A stretch of DNA of 64,000 bases from Mercurialis annua (lineage: Eukaryota > Streptophyta > Magnoliopsida > Malpighiales > Euphorbiaceae): NCBI RefSeq assembly GCF_937616625.2, contig NC_065570.1, forward strand, positions 72,133,665-72,197,664. The letters are read 5' to 3'. Below the pieces are notes generated by a model. It saw only the letters and a list, made by a program, of their open reading frames with translations, ran no database searches and had not been told where the DNA came from. The translations under genes were made by a program, and so were the position numbers. Within the stretch, counting starts at the first letter, position 1; the number at the start of each line of letters is the position of its first letter. Shown here piece after piece: positions 1 to 12,656 of the stretch.

Positions 1-3000
1 AATCTTCCAAAATAAACGTCAATTTTATTTGCATGCGCATGTTATCTGTCTCTAAAGGCAATACTACTACATGCTTTGTCGGCTTCCAATCTATAATTCC
101 ACACCTTTTTTTTTATTAATGATAGGTAGATTAGAATATCCACAAAGCCGTGGATGGCAAAAAAAAATTAAAGAGCAAACGGTCAATTAAGATTATAAAA
201 ACAATCTGAACTTCTAAACACATCATTACTTGAAAACAGAAAACCAGTATGATGACATCTATAATAAAAGATTGTTCGACAAATACCCACATAAATCAAA
301 CTATATCTATATTAGCCACTTTCTCTCTAAAACTATGCTGATTTCGAGCTTTTCATAACTCCCAACAAATAGAAAATCAAATTACCCGTCATAGATCTCT
401 ATATAATTTTCTATAAATGATACTCCACGGATAAAAAATTGATCAACAGAAGAAGGAACCACCAAATGAGATTAGAAAGCCGAAAAATAGAACTCCAAAC
501 CCTCCAAGCAAACAGACAATGCATGACGATGTGAGTAGAAGTCTATGTATCATCACAAAGAGAGCAAACTGAAAAATTAATAACTCCGCGCTGCTCCAAC
601 ATACAATACGAAGGAAGTCTATTTCAAACTAATAATCAACCAAAAAACTTCACTCGAGGAGGAAGATTTAGTTGAATTTATAATGCATGTAACTGTTTGT
701 AGAAAAAATTAAATTTATAATGTTAGTAAAATATTGTTGACCGCTTGTACCATTTGAAATGTCGCTAATTGGTCATGGTTTTTCTTTTCAAGATAAAAAT
801 TATCGAACTAATGACATATTTTCTATATACTTTAATATTTTAGTTAATAAATTTTTAAAATAAAACTAATCATGTACAATTTTCTTATATTTTCATAACG
901 AATGAAAAATATCCATTAAATATTTTATGTCATATTCAATATGTTTATTGTTTTTTGTGTGCTTTGAAGATTAATGGATGTGATTGATTGAATTTATCTT
1001 TAAAATTTATAGACTAAATTTTAAAAATATATCATATATGAGCTTTATGAATGCGATCTATAAATTCAAAAATAATAAAATGATATTTAATTGAATAATT
1101 ATTGCATTGGTAGACAACGCCGGCATAAATTAGAATGCCGATTAATTTATACTAATTTTGAACGAACTCAAAACTAATGATTTAGCATTTTATGTGCTAA
1201 GTTTTCGCCCTGCCTATATTATGTTTCTCGGAAAAATTAACAAAATTGCTAAATAATTAAACATTATGAGGTATGTACCAAGAGGAATTAGTAATTATTG
1301 AATATTTCATTAAATTTTGATAAACTTTGTCATTTGAAAAAACACCTATTTATCATGATTAGGATATAAAGTTTAGAGCCATCCATATTTGATTATTTAT
1401 ACTTTAGATGCTGACCAATTCCCTTAATTATTTATGCTTTTATCAAATTAAGACTATTGTCAATCTGATGAGCTGGTCTATTAACTGGATTAATATTTTA
1501 TTAAACTTTAAAGCATAAAAACTGTAATCTAGTTATGTCCTTTTAGATAAATAAACATATTAGTATTCTTTAATTTTTTTGTTTAATATCTAAATGAGCT
1601 TTAGGAGATGCTCCCCCCACTTCAATTAAGATATTAATTTTAATTAGTAGCAGAATATCCGTAAGCTACGAAAAACGACAGATGTACGTATGCAAAAATT
1701 TGTATTTGTTGAAGCATGAAAATTAATCAGTATAGGCAGCAGAAATTATTAATTAATGTCTCCCATACTAATGTGTTAGACATAATTTATGACAAAATCA
1801 AAATGTAATAAGGTCATATGGTTTAAGCTATGGTTTTATGTACAGTAACATCAAAATACACGATATCAGCTGTCGATCATATCCATAATTTGTCACCTGT
1901 AAAATTTTGTCTATAATCTCAACTTAAAGACAACCTCACGTTCGGATTATCTTCACTGGTCTGTACTTAACCATGGCACGTCCAAAAAAAAAACTGAGCA
2001 TATATATGTAAATAAGTGGTGAGAAATGTACCCATTATGTGGCACTCTCCTAAGTTTGTCCCCAATACGCCAAAAGTTGGTGAAATTAATATTTATAAAT
2101 GTTTTCTGGAAAATTATACCGGTTCCTGAACTTTTTCATATATTCTATTTTAGTGTCCGGACTTTTATTTTTTTTGATATTAGTACTTCAACCTTTAAAA
2201 AGCGTATAAATCTCGTTTTTTTTCTTAGATGTTGTCATGTTAGTAAATATAATAATGATTGTATATGCAATGATATATATATTTGTATATAATAAAAATA
2301 GCGAAAAATACATGTAATTTTTATTTGGTTTTATTAGTAGTCCGGATACTGAAAAATAATTAAAAACACTCATATGACATGCTTATCAATTTTGTGTTAG
2401 TTACCATATTTGATCATCAAATTGATCCAAAAAAATTGACGAATTGAGGATTGTTATTTTTTAAAAATATGAACTTTAGCTCTTTTGATGTTTTATTTTA
2501 AGTTGAAGGATTAGAATGAATCTTTGTTGTAAATGTTTTATACATTACCTATGAACAATTTAGACTTTAGTTACAGGATTACACATTACCTGTGGCATGT
2601 GCCAGCTGGTAGGTGATAATAAATTATTTGTAGAAAGTTAATTAGATGTAGGCCAAACGGTCGGTTTTGAATCAAACTTAGACATTAGCATAAAGATAAA
2701 ATAAGATGATTAATTAGTGGATAAAAAGTGATTAAAAGAAGAAATGTCCAACAAAAAATGGCATAAACTGCCAACAAATTGAAAGATTTCTGTTGTAACT
2801 AAATTATGGCAAGCATACGTCCTCTTTCCACCTTCCAAAAAAACTATAATTAACAACGCTTCATGCTTCTCTAACTTTACAGCTTTTTTTTTATTAATAT
2901 TAATTACATTTTTTTCTTATGTTAATGTAGTACTATTATAATGTTCAGCCTCATGCCAAGAATCTATTAGAGAAATGACGTCCATCCTTTTCTTTGGGGC

Positions 3001-3759
3001 TGTAAAGATACAATTTACAATATTAATTCTTATTCCTGATAATATCTTAATTTTATCTAATTCATAGTTTCTTAGGATTTTTATACAGAGGTATTGTTTC
3101 TACGGTTATTTTATTTTTATCAAAGTAAAACTTATTTTATCCATTCCCCACTACTAAATGTGTTATTCGTATTTTTATTTAAAAATAGACATAATAAAAA
3201 AGAGTAAAAGTAAGATAATTTTTTTAAAAAAAAATATACTATAAGCTTCTACTTTATTAAGATAGTTTAATTCAATAAGAAGTTAATTTTAAAATAATTT
3301 ATCTGAATTAATCAAGTAATAGAAAGCGTGTAAACCAATTATATTTTTTTAACAATAATTCTCATATTAAATATAATTAACATTAAGATCTATTCATTTG
3401 TATTATTAATTTAATAGTTTCGGGTTGAAATTAAATTTAAAATATTCTATTATATAAATGATTTTTACATAAATTATTCATCTCTATAATTTATTACTTA
3501 CTTTGTCATCAAAATTATTCTAATGAAATTAAAAAGACTCATATTTGTCGTAACATCTGAAATTAATAATCAAAAATATATCAATGGGCTATAGATTAAA
3601 TGGAATAAGTGTTAAGCAACAATAAATTAGGTGATAAATTCAATTTCTGGCACAAACGTTTCCTTCTCCACAATTATATATATCAAAAATTAAAGATGTG
3701 AATAGAAAAATTTACATTTCACTTTTGAGTAAATTATTCATAAAAATTATTAAAAGAAG
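1..3759. other. AT-rich intergenic DNA, no gene seen
   Basis: I find no open frame with a recognisable protein, no RNA gene and no delimited element. The few frames of 60-90 codons (around 2026-2373) are AT-rich, low in complexity and overlap on both strands, as expected by chance. Homopolymer runs and degenerate A/T tracts dominate. Confidence 0.6.
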
Positions 3760-3983
3760 GAGAAATTTTTAAATAGACTCAGTCCACCACGTCATCCGTG
3801 GACTAAGCTTATCACATAATGACACGTCATTAAAATGATGGCAATCTTATAATATTACTATTCAAATGTGTAAATAAGTAATAAGCATATTTACAAGATT
3901 GCTATCATTTTAATGATGTGTTATTATGTTATAGGCTTAGTCCACAGATGATGTGATGGACGGAGTCTACTTAAAAATCTCTA
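3760..3983. mobile_element. Mutator-type MITE, copy 1 (224 bp)
   Basis: The two halves form a long imperfect inverted repeat of about 100 bp per arm; the left end reads GAGAAATTTTTAAATAGAC and the right end is its near reverse complement. It is flanked by a perfect 9 bp direct repeat, TAAAAGAAG, at 3751-3759 and 3984-3992. A 9 bp TSD with long terminal inverted repeats is typical of Mutator-like elements. It has no coding capacity and so is a non-autonomous MITE. A second copy of nearly equal length lies at 11575-11797. Confidence 0.85.
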
Positions 3984-3992
3984 TAAAAGAAG

Positions 3993-4423
3993 TAACCCAC
4001 CCGTACAAGAAGGAAACAATTAACCGTGACCGTGGGTCCGTGAGGCTCGTGATACGAACCAGTACAACTAAGCGGCTACGAACCTGGACTCACTTTTTTC
4101 CAAAAGTACTGCGCCCAATTGGCCCTTTAAAATAGCAATCAATATCTTTAATATACTTATTGGTGGGTCCCAAATTGTGACCCCTCCACCTCATGTCTTC
4201 CAAAGCAAAAGGACGGTGCCATGTCAGCCAGCTGACTATGACGTGTGCTAACGGTATTTCTTGACTACTGTGCAAAGATGAAATCTATTATTACATGTCA
4301 GCGCCATGTAGACCAACTTGGGACCTTGGAACCCTTGAGAATCGAGATTTTAAGCTTTCAAACTCCAACAAACGAAAGCCACCTGTCATTCGTCAGACTA
4401 TTAACCTCCGTTTTACATTATAA
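3993..4423. other. GC-richer, promoter-like island beside a Helitron
   Basis: This stretch is clearly less AT-rich than its surroundings and contains ACGTG-type and CATGTCAGC-like words common in plant promoters. No credible protein is encoded; the 60-codon frames on both strands overlap one another. It may be low-copy regulatory DNA, or the upstream part of a gene that the Helitron insertion at 4424 now separates from its neighbour. The function is not known. Confidence 0.3.
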
Positions 4424-6018
4424 CTAGCGTTAGGCCCGCGCGTTGCACGGTTTTTATTTAAATTTTTTATTGATTTTAATTAAAAAAATCTAATTAATAA
4501 TTATAAAAATACTATATATAATATATAAATTTTTAATTACTGCATATTTTACATATTTAGAGACACAAACAAATCTATGTATTACAAATTTTATACAATA
4601 TAAACAGATAAAAAAATTTAATATAAAAATTGCATATTAATATTCTAAAAAAATCATGATTTTATTAATTTATTTTTAATTTATATAATATACTATATAT
4701 TTTTTCATATGACATTAAATATAAACAAATATTATTTTTTTAATTATTTTCTTTACCAATCGTCCTCAATTTTTATATTTTTTATTAGATAATAACAAAT
4801 GTTATGCATAATTGTCAAATTATATATAGATTTACAATATTTTTTTATTGACCGATTATTAATATTTTAAAAAGATTGTTAAGAATTTTTTTTTATCAAA
4901 TCTTAAGAAATCTAATGTTTATAATTTACCCTCATTAATGCACATTACACTTTTTGAATTCCAACAAAAGAATAGAAAAAAATTATTTTCTTTTGCTTTT
5001 AGATATTTTTCTATTTGCTTTGATGATTTTTTTATCATTTTTTTGTTGTTCGAAAGATAATATATTCAAATTCAAGTTCTAAAAATATTTTTATTAGAAA
5101 TAGTAAGTGATAGTGATAACTGATAAGAAATGATCGACATTAATAATTACTATAATAGTGATTTATGGGCAATTCAAAAGAATTTTTAATATTAATGACA
5201 TATTAAAAATAATGAACTAAGTAATGGCTGTCATAAAGCTAAAATTAATTTTTTTATTCCTTTGTATTTTGAATGTTATAAAAATAAAATTAATCAATCA
5301 AAAAATCAGAATAAGTAAAATTATCAAATTAATTATAAATTTGTAACCAAATGTCTGAAATATTTAATATAAGGTCACAAATTATCAATAATTATGTCAC
5401 ACCATATTTATTATCTATAATTTTTTAAACATATAATAAGTTATATTGAATAATATTTTTTATTAAGCAAAGTCAAACAAATCTATCTATTACATTTGAC
5501 TAAATTTATCATACTAAATAAAAAAAATAATGCAACAGTTAAAAAATATATAATAACTAATTAGGTTATAAAGTATCAATCAACTATAATATTGGTTTAA
5601 TTTAATTAATCCTATCTTTGAATATGAATTATTACTAATATTTCCTTTTTGTTCTAAACACTCAATTAATATAACACAATAAAACGAATAATAACATAAA
5701 ATTTATAACTTTATCAAATTAGATTAACAAATTAATTTCTACATTAAATTTGACCAATTTTTTCATATGAAATAAAAAGAAACGATGTAACAATTTAACA
5801 AATTAAATTTACCAATTTTACTATAATAATTCAAAAAAATATTATAGCAATTTAAAAGAAAATAATATTAATAGAATGTTACAGGAATTTTGAAAACAAA
5901 CTGTTACCAAATTAAAAATATCAACCAAATTTTACTATACTAATTAAGACAATAATATATTTATAATACTATTTCTAAGAAAAGTAATAGATAAAGAAAT
6001 TATAAAAAAAAAAATAGA

Positions 6019-6348
6019 TAAAGAAGTGAAGGACCATGACTCGAAATGTCAAAAACATAGATTTAATTAAATAAACATCATTAGCTATATTATCCTCCAA
6101 ATCACTCTCCCTGATTATTCTTTTATCAATATTCATATCCAAAATTGGCATATATTTGTATTTAAAATGATAATTAGTAGAAGATGGTTAATTTTTTTAT
6201 TTTTAAAATGATAACTTTTTAAATCATTTTTTAAAATATTACATGTTATAATAAAAGATTATTCCAAGACGTAAAATCAAGTTTCCAAAGTGAAAACAAA
6301 TCAAATCTATGTTTTTGACATCTCAAGTCATGGTCCTTCACTTCTTTA
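6019..6348. mobile_element. Inverted-repeat element nested in the Helitron
   Basis: The left arm begins TAAAGAAGTGAAGGACCATG (6019) and is matched by its reverse complement, with few changes over about 45 bp, ending at 6348. The arms include a shared tract with GTCAAAAACATAGATTT. The interior is AT-rich and non-coding. The ends allow a TA duplication, but this is not decisive in such AT-rich DNA, so the superfamily is open. Confidence 0.6.
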
Positions 6349-7379
6349 GCCATTACTTCTTTAAAAAATAGTATTACATGTAAATAAAAAATAGAACTAT
6401 CATTTTAATAATTAAAAAGTTGATTGTCAATGTAAATTTAGGAGGAAACAAATTTCAAATTAAAGAATTTTATGGTAGGATATTTGGTACATATTTCTAA
6501 ATTTAAAGCAATCAAATAAAAAAATAGTACAAAATTGAAAAATTAAAATTAAAATGCTTATCACTGAAATATGTCGGAGCACCATTATCTTATCACCTGA
6601 CTTGTATCAGGTATCAATACTTGGCAAGTAAATCATTGAAAAAACAATACTTGGCAGTGCTCGATCAATTACAACAACCTCCTCTCAATCAACCCTAAAA
6701 AAATAGCAAGTATTTGCGCTTTATTGAACCCATTAAAATTACATAAATAAAAGTAAATTATTATTAGCATCTCTAATATAAAAGTTTATAATGCGAGAAC
6801 AATTAACATATCTAACAGGAAGGTAATGCCAATTTTATATTTGAAGCGACAACTTATATATTCTTGCAACTCTTCCTTCAATCTTGGCAAAAGAATTCCC
6901 ATTGCAGCACCACTTTTAGTAAGATAGCATATGCAATTGTGCGGAGCACCTCCTTGAAAAAGTTTGTAATTTATAGCACATACTATCAATAAAATATATT
7001 TAAAAATTAATTAAAAATATAATACATGAAATACACCAAGGGGCATTCTTAAAATTGATCACAAAAAAACCTCAGTTATGATTAAATAAAAAAGAAAGGA
7101 AGTTTAGTTGATTGTTGTCGAAATCCTCCCGCAAATAGCTCCTAAACTCATAGGTCGAAACTCGAAAGCAATTAAAATGACCGTTTTCATCATTTTTACA
7201 TTCTTCCAATCAAAGCAAGAAACATAATAATTTCTAAAGAATATCAACAAATATTTTCGGTCAAATAGCAACTGACCTTACAAAAAATGGCAAATATAGA
7301 TGTGTACGAACAAACTTGAAACTACAACATAAGCTTAAATAGAAATATTTTATGCCATTACATTAATTTCCAACGTTTT

Positions 7380-8220
7380 TACTACCTATTAAATATTTTT
7401 GACTGTTACTCTATTTACTACTAAGTTGCTTCAAAAAGGTCTTTTCAAATCTCTTATTTTTTTACTATTACCTTAAGATTCCTAATGTTGTTTTAGCTAT
7501 TAAATATTATTGGCTGTTACTTTATATATTGTTAATTTATTACAAAATCTTTTTAAATCTCTTTTAGTTAGCTAACGTTTTTAGTAGGAATAACATATTT
7601 TATTATTGTTACCTTATTCAATAGTGTTTGTTAACTTTTTTATTTCTTTAAATAGGTGTTAAATGTGAAAATCAAGTCAATGAACAAAAATAATCAAAAC
7701 ATTAAAATAGTAATATTTTATTTAATTTAAATCACAAATCATGGAGATAATTTTTTAAATCTCTCTTATAAAATTAAAACCATTTTTTAACATTTTTGTT
7801 AGCAAATTGATATTGGTATTTTTACCTTAATAACTGTTAACTTACCATGAAAATCTCTTTTTTATAGCATCTATTTTAATTTGATATTACCATAGAAAAA
7901 TTAATCAAATTTGATTTGATTGCCATTTAATGTGATTGAATGTCTATTTCTATAGCAAAACATTATTAAAAATGAGAGAATTAATGTGAAGATTAAAAAT
8001 ACAAGGAAAAATGTGTATTTTTAACATCTTTATTAGCAATTTAATATTGATATTATTACCTAAATAATTGTTAAGTTACCATAAAAATCTCTATTCAAAT
8101 CTCTTATATTAGACGTTTATATTTATAGATTTTGTTTTGATGTGATTTTATTTTTACCATAGAAAAATCAATCAAGTCTAATTTGATTACCATTTAAAGT
8201 GGTTGATTTTCATTTAATTA
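7380..8220. repeat. Degenerate tandem-like repeats inside the Helitron
   Basis: Related blocks recur: one from about 7803 to 7945 and one from about 8035 to 8215 share, in order, a GATATT...TTACC tract, AAAATCTCT, TTACCATAGAAAAAT, ATCAA and GATT(G/A)CCATTTAA. Shorter echoes (CTATTAAATATT...GACTGTTACT) occur near 7386 and 7497. The blocks have diverged strongly, so repeat number and period are approximate. Confidence 0.45.
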
Positions 8221-8352
8221 AAGAATGCAATTATAAATTGACAATTTTATAAAGTTTATAACAATTAAAAAGAAAAAATTATAGAACGAATGTGGCAGTG
8301 CCAAGTGTCAATCAAAGGGAGAAAATGTCCTGCTTTATATATATATAGTAGA

Positions 8353-9933
8353 TTTCTGAATTGCCATTTTCAAAATCCTGCATATATTCCCCATATCTTT
8401 TCATATTTTTGTCTAGAAAACAAAACAAAGAGAGAAAATATTTAATGAAGAAAAAAACAAGTGACAAAAATTTATAATCCAAAGTGTAATGTATTATTGG
8501 GCATATAAATGTGTTTGTGGTTAGAGTTAATAATAATGGTTTATGTACTATTTAGGTTTAAAAAATAATGAAATATACTTGTGCATGCTAATGGTATCCT
8601 TAAATTGTAACTAGTGGTTTATATAGTCTCCTAATGTGACGATTTGGGGGTATGCACCCAACCCTTAGTAACATGCCTCATGGACCCATTCATCCTCCTC
8701 TATCGGCTCACATTCGCCATTATACGCCCGCCTTATATATGGTTTCTTTTTAAAAATAAAAATAGTCGTTTTAATTCATATTGTTTAAACGGCATGGTCG
8801 CTTCTCATAAAACAACTAGAGAAAGATGATCTCCTCAAGAAACGGTCTATCGTCTAAACTACTTATAGAAGAACTATTCAAGAAACGGTCCATACATTAA
8901 AAAATGATTGTTATTTATAAATATTGATAAATCATTAAATAACCAGATAAGTCTATATATCGGATCGAATTCCCGATCTATTATTACCCTGAAGTATTTC
9001 TTGCTTTCTTTGATCGGATATTATAACAAGTTAAGATGGATCATTATCAAATATTGGAAGGTAAATTTGATTGGCAATCCCATTGTAAGTTAAAGTTTAA
9101 ATATGAAGTAGAGCATGTAGTTAACTTGCTATTGATGGCCCTTAAAGACATGTAAGAGATGAATAAGAAATAAAAAAAAAAATGAATGATGATTGGGTGG
9201 GAGACTGAAATATGGGCAGTATAGGGATTAGAATAAAGGTTTTTGGCAGCTAGTCTTATAAGACGACTAAAGAAAATGAGTGTTTATCCCATGCATTGGT
9301 TGTGCCATGTCATATTTACAACAAGCCAATGAGCATTTGCGATAGGGAATCTTTTAATTATCATTCAATTTTTTTATTATCACTTTTTCCACATGGCTAA
9401 CGCATCATTGGCTTGTTGCACGAATGACATGGCGCAACGGTTGCGTCTAATAATTTTTCAAAGAAAATAGGAAGATGGGGTATCCTTGCACATGGGTATT
9501 GGTCAGTTTTGAAGAATACAAATTAAATTTCATGTTTCAAACCAATAATTAATTTAATTTAAACAATACTATGAGTTCTAAGGGAAATAAAATAAATTTA
9601 ATACAAGTATAAAGATGTAAAGCATCTTCAATATAGTTAAAACTTAAAAGTTTGGCAGTGAGTGGGTTTCCAATCTCATTTTTGCACTTCGTGCGCTATA
9701 ACTAAGCCGCACGGACACCACAATCAAAACTCTTTCTCCTTTGTTACTAAACAACAAGTGAGTTGATAACAATGATAAGGGGTTTTTTAAAATTAAGTGA
9801 TGTGCAAATTAAAACTATATGATGTATGTAATGGTTTAAAATTTAGCACTAGTTACTTGTCCCTCGCAAAATTCTATCCAGCTCATGAAAAAATTAATTT
9901 AAATGTAACGGCTTAATAGTATAGTCTCATAAT
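8353..9933. other. Intergenic DNA with a short imperfect inverted repeat
   Basis: No gene is recognised. Between about 9290 and 9440 two arms pair imperfectly: GGTTGTGCCATGTCAT and CAACAAGCCAATGA on the left match reverse complements near 9398-9440. This suggests an old MITE whose ends and TSD can no longer be defined. The frames of about 61 codons at 8644 and 8908 show no family resemblance. Confidence 0.4.
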
Positions 9934-9944
9934 TATAATCCGTT

Positions 9945-10528
9945 AAAGAAAAAAACACTCTCCCTTTTCTCTTTAAAATTACTCTCCCCTCTCTCTAAAA
10001 AATAAAAACCGTCTCTTCATCTTGATTTTGTAAAAAGTGGGAGAAGGTGATTTCCGATCTTAATCAGGAAATCATCTTCTCTTCGTTCAAATTATTGCTT
10101 ATCTCTATGGTATTTTTTTATATATATGTTTTTTTAGATCTTTAATGTATATATCTTTAATGTATATATCTTTAATGTATATATCTTTTTAAATTTAGAT
10201 TTTTATGAAGTCTTCTTATTGAAGTTATGGTTGAAGTTTCTTGATACTCGAAGGTGTTTTGAGGATAAAATTTTATTTTTTAGAATTGTTTTTGAAGATA
10301 AAGATCGGAAAATATGAAATTTCAACGGATCTAGTAGTTTGAAGGTTAATATTTGAACTATTTATATATTTGGATAACTTTTTGATGGTTGAAAAAATCC
10401 TAATCGATGACTGTATTAAACAGTTCTCATCTGATTGTAGAATAGTTCTTTCAATTAGTTGAGAAAATATTTATTTATTTAAATTTTATTATTATCAATT
10501 TAAGTTTTATCCTTTGAAAAAAAAATTG
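9945..10528 (+). mobile_element. LINE-derived non-coding retroposon, copy 1
   Basis: The element begins with a CT-rich leader (CACTCTCCC-type runs), contains a 15 bp-stem hairpin near 10042-10082, and ends in an A-tract after CCTTTG. It is flanked by the direct repeat TATAATCCGTT at 9934-9944 and 10529-10539. A poly-A tail with a TSD indicates LINE-type target-primed insertion. It matches the element at 52202-52772 along most of its length, on the opposite strand. No protein frame is present, so it is a non-autonomous LINE derivative or a long SINE-like element. Confidence 0.7.
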
Positions 10529-10539
10529 TATAATCCGTT

Positions 10540-11574
10540 CTTAACATTTTATATACATGTATTAAGAAGAAAAGCTATTTCTCCTTTTCATCTATTCTTG
10601 TATGCCCAAGTTTTTTATTTTATTCAGCTGTTAATTTATTGTACAAAAAAATTAATGTTTTGCCAATCTTTTTCTACTTCTTATGAATTTTTTTTGTCAA
10701 AGGTAGTCTTTCATTGATAAAAAAAATCTGATATAATAATCTCTAATCTAGCCACATCATTTGTGTTAGAAAATTACAATAAAAAACACTTATCTCTAAA
10801 ACATTTTTGGCCAATATATGTGCAACCCAATTTATAAAATGACCGATTTGTTTGAATATTTACACCTCCACACCTAATCAAAAAACCACATGCATAACCA
10901 CAGTATATTCATTTAGTCTACAAAATCTTTTAGCTGTTCACCGTAGGACCAGATTTGGATTGATTAATCGTCATAGTAGTAGTTTTTAAAATTAAAAATC
11001 CAAACTTAAAATTTAAATGGTTAATCATATAATCATTAACCTTTATAGAACAATTTAGATTTTTGGTTTGACGATTTTTAACTATATACTATAAAAAAAT
11101 CCAATTTAAAAAATTTAAATTTTATAGATTAAGTTTCAGGTGGTCTAATAAAAAAATTTATATATCGAGGATCTAGTCCTCAAACAGGGCAATACTAGAC
11201 ATATATTTTCTATTAGGTAAATATTTATTTATGAAAAATGAATTGTTTTCTAAGTAAAATCACTTTCTTATGTTTCTTTTTTCATAAATAATATGTTTCT
11301 GAATAAAATCTCTTTTTATTTAGGTTTATATGTATGTAGAATGAAAATGTATTTTATTTTAAATATTTTAGAAGAATATTTTAAGTCTAAACCATTGAAT
11401 ATTTTAAGTCTAAACTATTGCTAGGTCGTGGGTTCGATTCCTCCAACAAGTGCTTTCCCTTTTTTAAATTATAAAAAAAAATTGAAATTAAACACTTGAA
11501 TCGGTTAATTATATTTTCCGGTTAAATTCTTGGGTTAAAAAGTTTGATCTCTTTCGTTGCCACCCCTAGTTTAC
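10540..11574. other. Intergenic DNA with retroposon tail and tRNA-like B box
   Basis: No gene is seen. Around 10690-10730 the minus strand reads like the 3' end of a LINE (ATCAATGAAAGACTACC followed by an A-tract). At about 11424-11450 GGGTTCGATTCC matches a tRNA-type B box and is followed by T- and A-rich sequence, as in a decayed SINE. Neither can be delimited. Confidence 0.35.
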
Positions 11575-11797
11575 GAGAAATTCTTATGTAGACTCGATCT
11601 ACCATGTCATCCGTAGACTAACCTATCACATTATGACACGTCATTAAAATGATGGCAATTTTGTAAATTCATTTTTTACTTATTTACACCTTTAAATAGT
11701 AATATTACAAGATTGCCATCATTTTAATGATGTGTCATAATGTGATAGATTTGGTCTACGGATGACGTGGTAGACCGAGTCTATCTAAGAATTCCTC
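11575..11797. mobile_element. Mutator-type MITE, copy 2 (223 bp)
   Basis: Same family as 3760-3983: it starts GAGAAATTCTTATGTAGAC, ends with the near reverse complement, and shares the central tract GACACGTCATTAAAATGATG. The flanking 9-mers CTAGTTTAC (11566-11574) and CTAATTTAC (11798-11806) agree at 8 of 9 positions, as expected for a slightly aged 9 bp TSD. It lies about 0.86 kb upstream of the SAUR start codon. Confidence 0.8.
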
Positions 11798-11806
11798 CTA
11801 ATTTAC

Positions 11807-12508
11807 CGCACAAAGATTCTATGTAAGCACCCATTGTTTGAAGTGAATGTGTCGATTCCCATCAAGAGACCTAATTCACATGGCTGAAGTACAATTAGCA
11901 CTATGGACACCCTGACATATTATTTTTGATACTTGCAAAGCTCACTTTAATAGATTTCTCTAATATTATTAATTAAATTTCAAATAAATTTACAGTAATA
12001 ATATTCTAATATCAATTAATGCATGCTCAAATCATTAATATGTTCAAAGGGAGGAAGCATTTAGCATTAATGAACATGGCACAACAAATTGAAACAATAA
12101 TAAACAAAAATCAAATTTGCATCACCTGATTTTTGTGCTACATGATCAACTTCTCCAATCACACATGATAAAGTTTTGAAATCATTAGCAAAATTCAGTG
12201 TATTGAAATCAAAATATTTCTATAAAAATAACACAATATCTAAAACCTCAATAAATATTAGATTTGATTGTTAGATTTATTCACTTTACATGACAATATG
12301 ACATTAATTTGATCATAGCATTATAATATATGTTTGTTGCATTATTAATATTATTATTATATTATATAGTATTATATATACGAAAATAATTAATTTTAAT
12401 TCCTATTAAATGACAAAATGAACCCTATTTAAAATTGGTTTATCAACAGCAGACAGTAACCCTGTAATTATGATGAAAAAATAAGCCCTATTTCCTGTCA
12501 CCTTCCTC
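11807..12508. other. Upstream region of the SAUR gene
   Basis: AT-rich non-coding DNA between the MITE and the SAUR TATA box. I saw no canonical auxin-response TGTCTC or GAGACA element in it. The last 100 bases become pyrimidine-rich, as is usual for a plant core promoter. Confidence 0.4.
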
Positions 12509-12515
12509 TATAAAA
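12509..12515 (+). promoter_or_regulatory. TATA box of the SAUR gene
   Basis: TATAAAA lies 142 bases before the start codon, within CCTCTATAAAACC, and is followed by a CT-rich leader (ACTCTCTCACTCTTCTC). Transcription would start near 12540, giving a 5' leader of roughly 115 bases. Confidence 0.65.
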
Positions 12516-12656
12516 CCAGCCTTCCTCCTCCTCTTTCAAACCCCTCACTCTCTCACTCTTCTCACACTTTTTAATTTCATCACCCAAAATCAAACTATTT
12601 ACGCATTTTCTTTTACTTTCTTTTTCAAGAATCAAGAATTTTTATTTTCCGAGAAA

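Larger units (their letters stand above)
4424..8352 (-). mobile_element. Non-autonomous Helitron, 3.9 kb, minus strand
   Basis: Read on the minus strand, the element begins TCTACTATATATATATAAAG at 8352 after a host A. It ends in CTAG at 4424-4427 followed by a host T. Eight bases before the CTAG is a hairpin (plus strand 4436-4450): a 6 bp stem CCGTGC/GCGCGG containing one G-T pair, with loop AAC. A 5' TC, a 3' CTRR, a subterminal hairpin and insertion between A and T without a TSD are the defining Helitron features. The interior is very AT-rich and has no Rep/helicase frame, so it is non-autonomous. It contains an inverted-repeat element (6019-6348) and degenerate repeats (about 7380-8220). 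The 67-codon minus frame at 6786-6989 is not recognisable. Confidence 0.75.
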
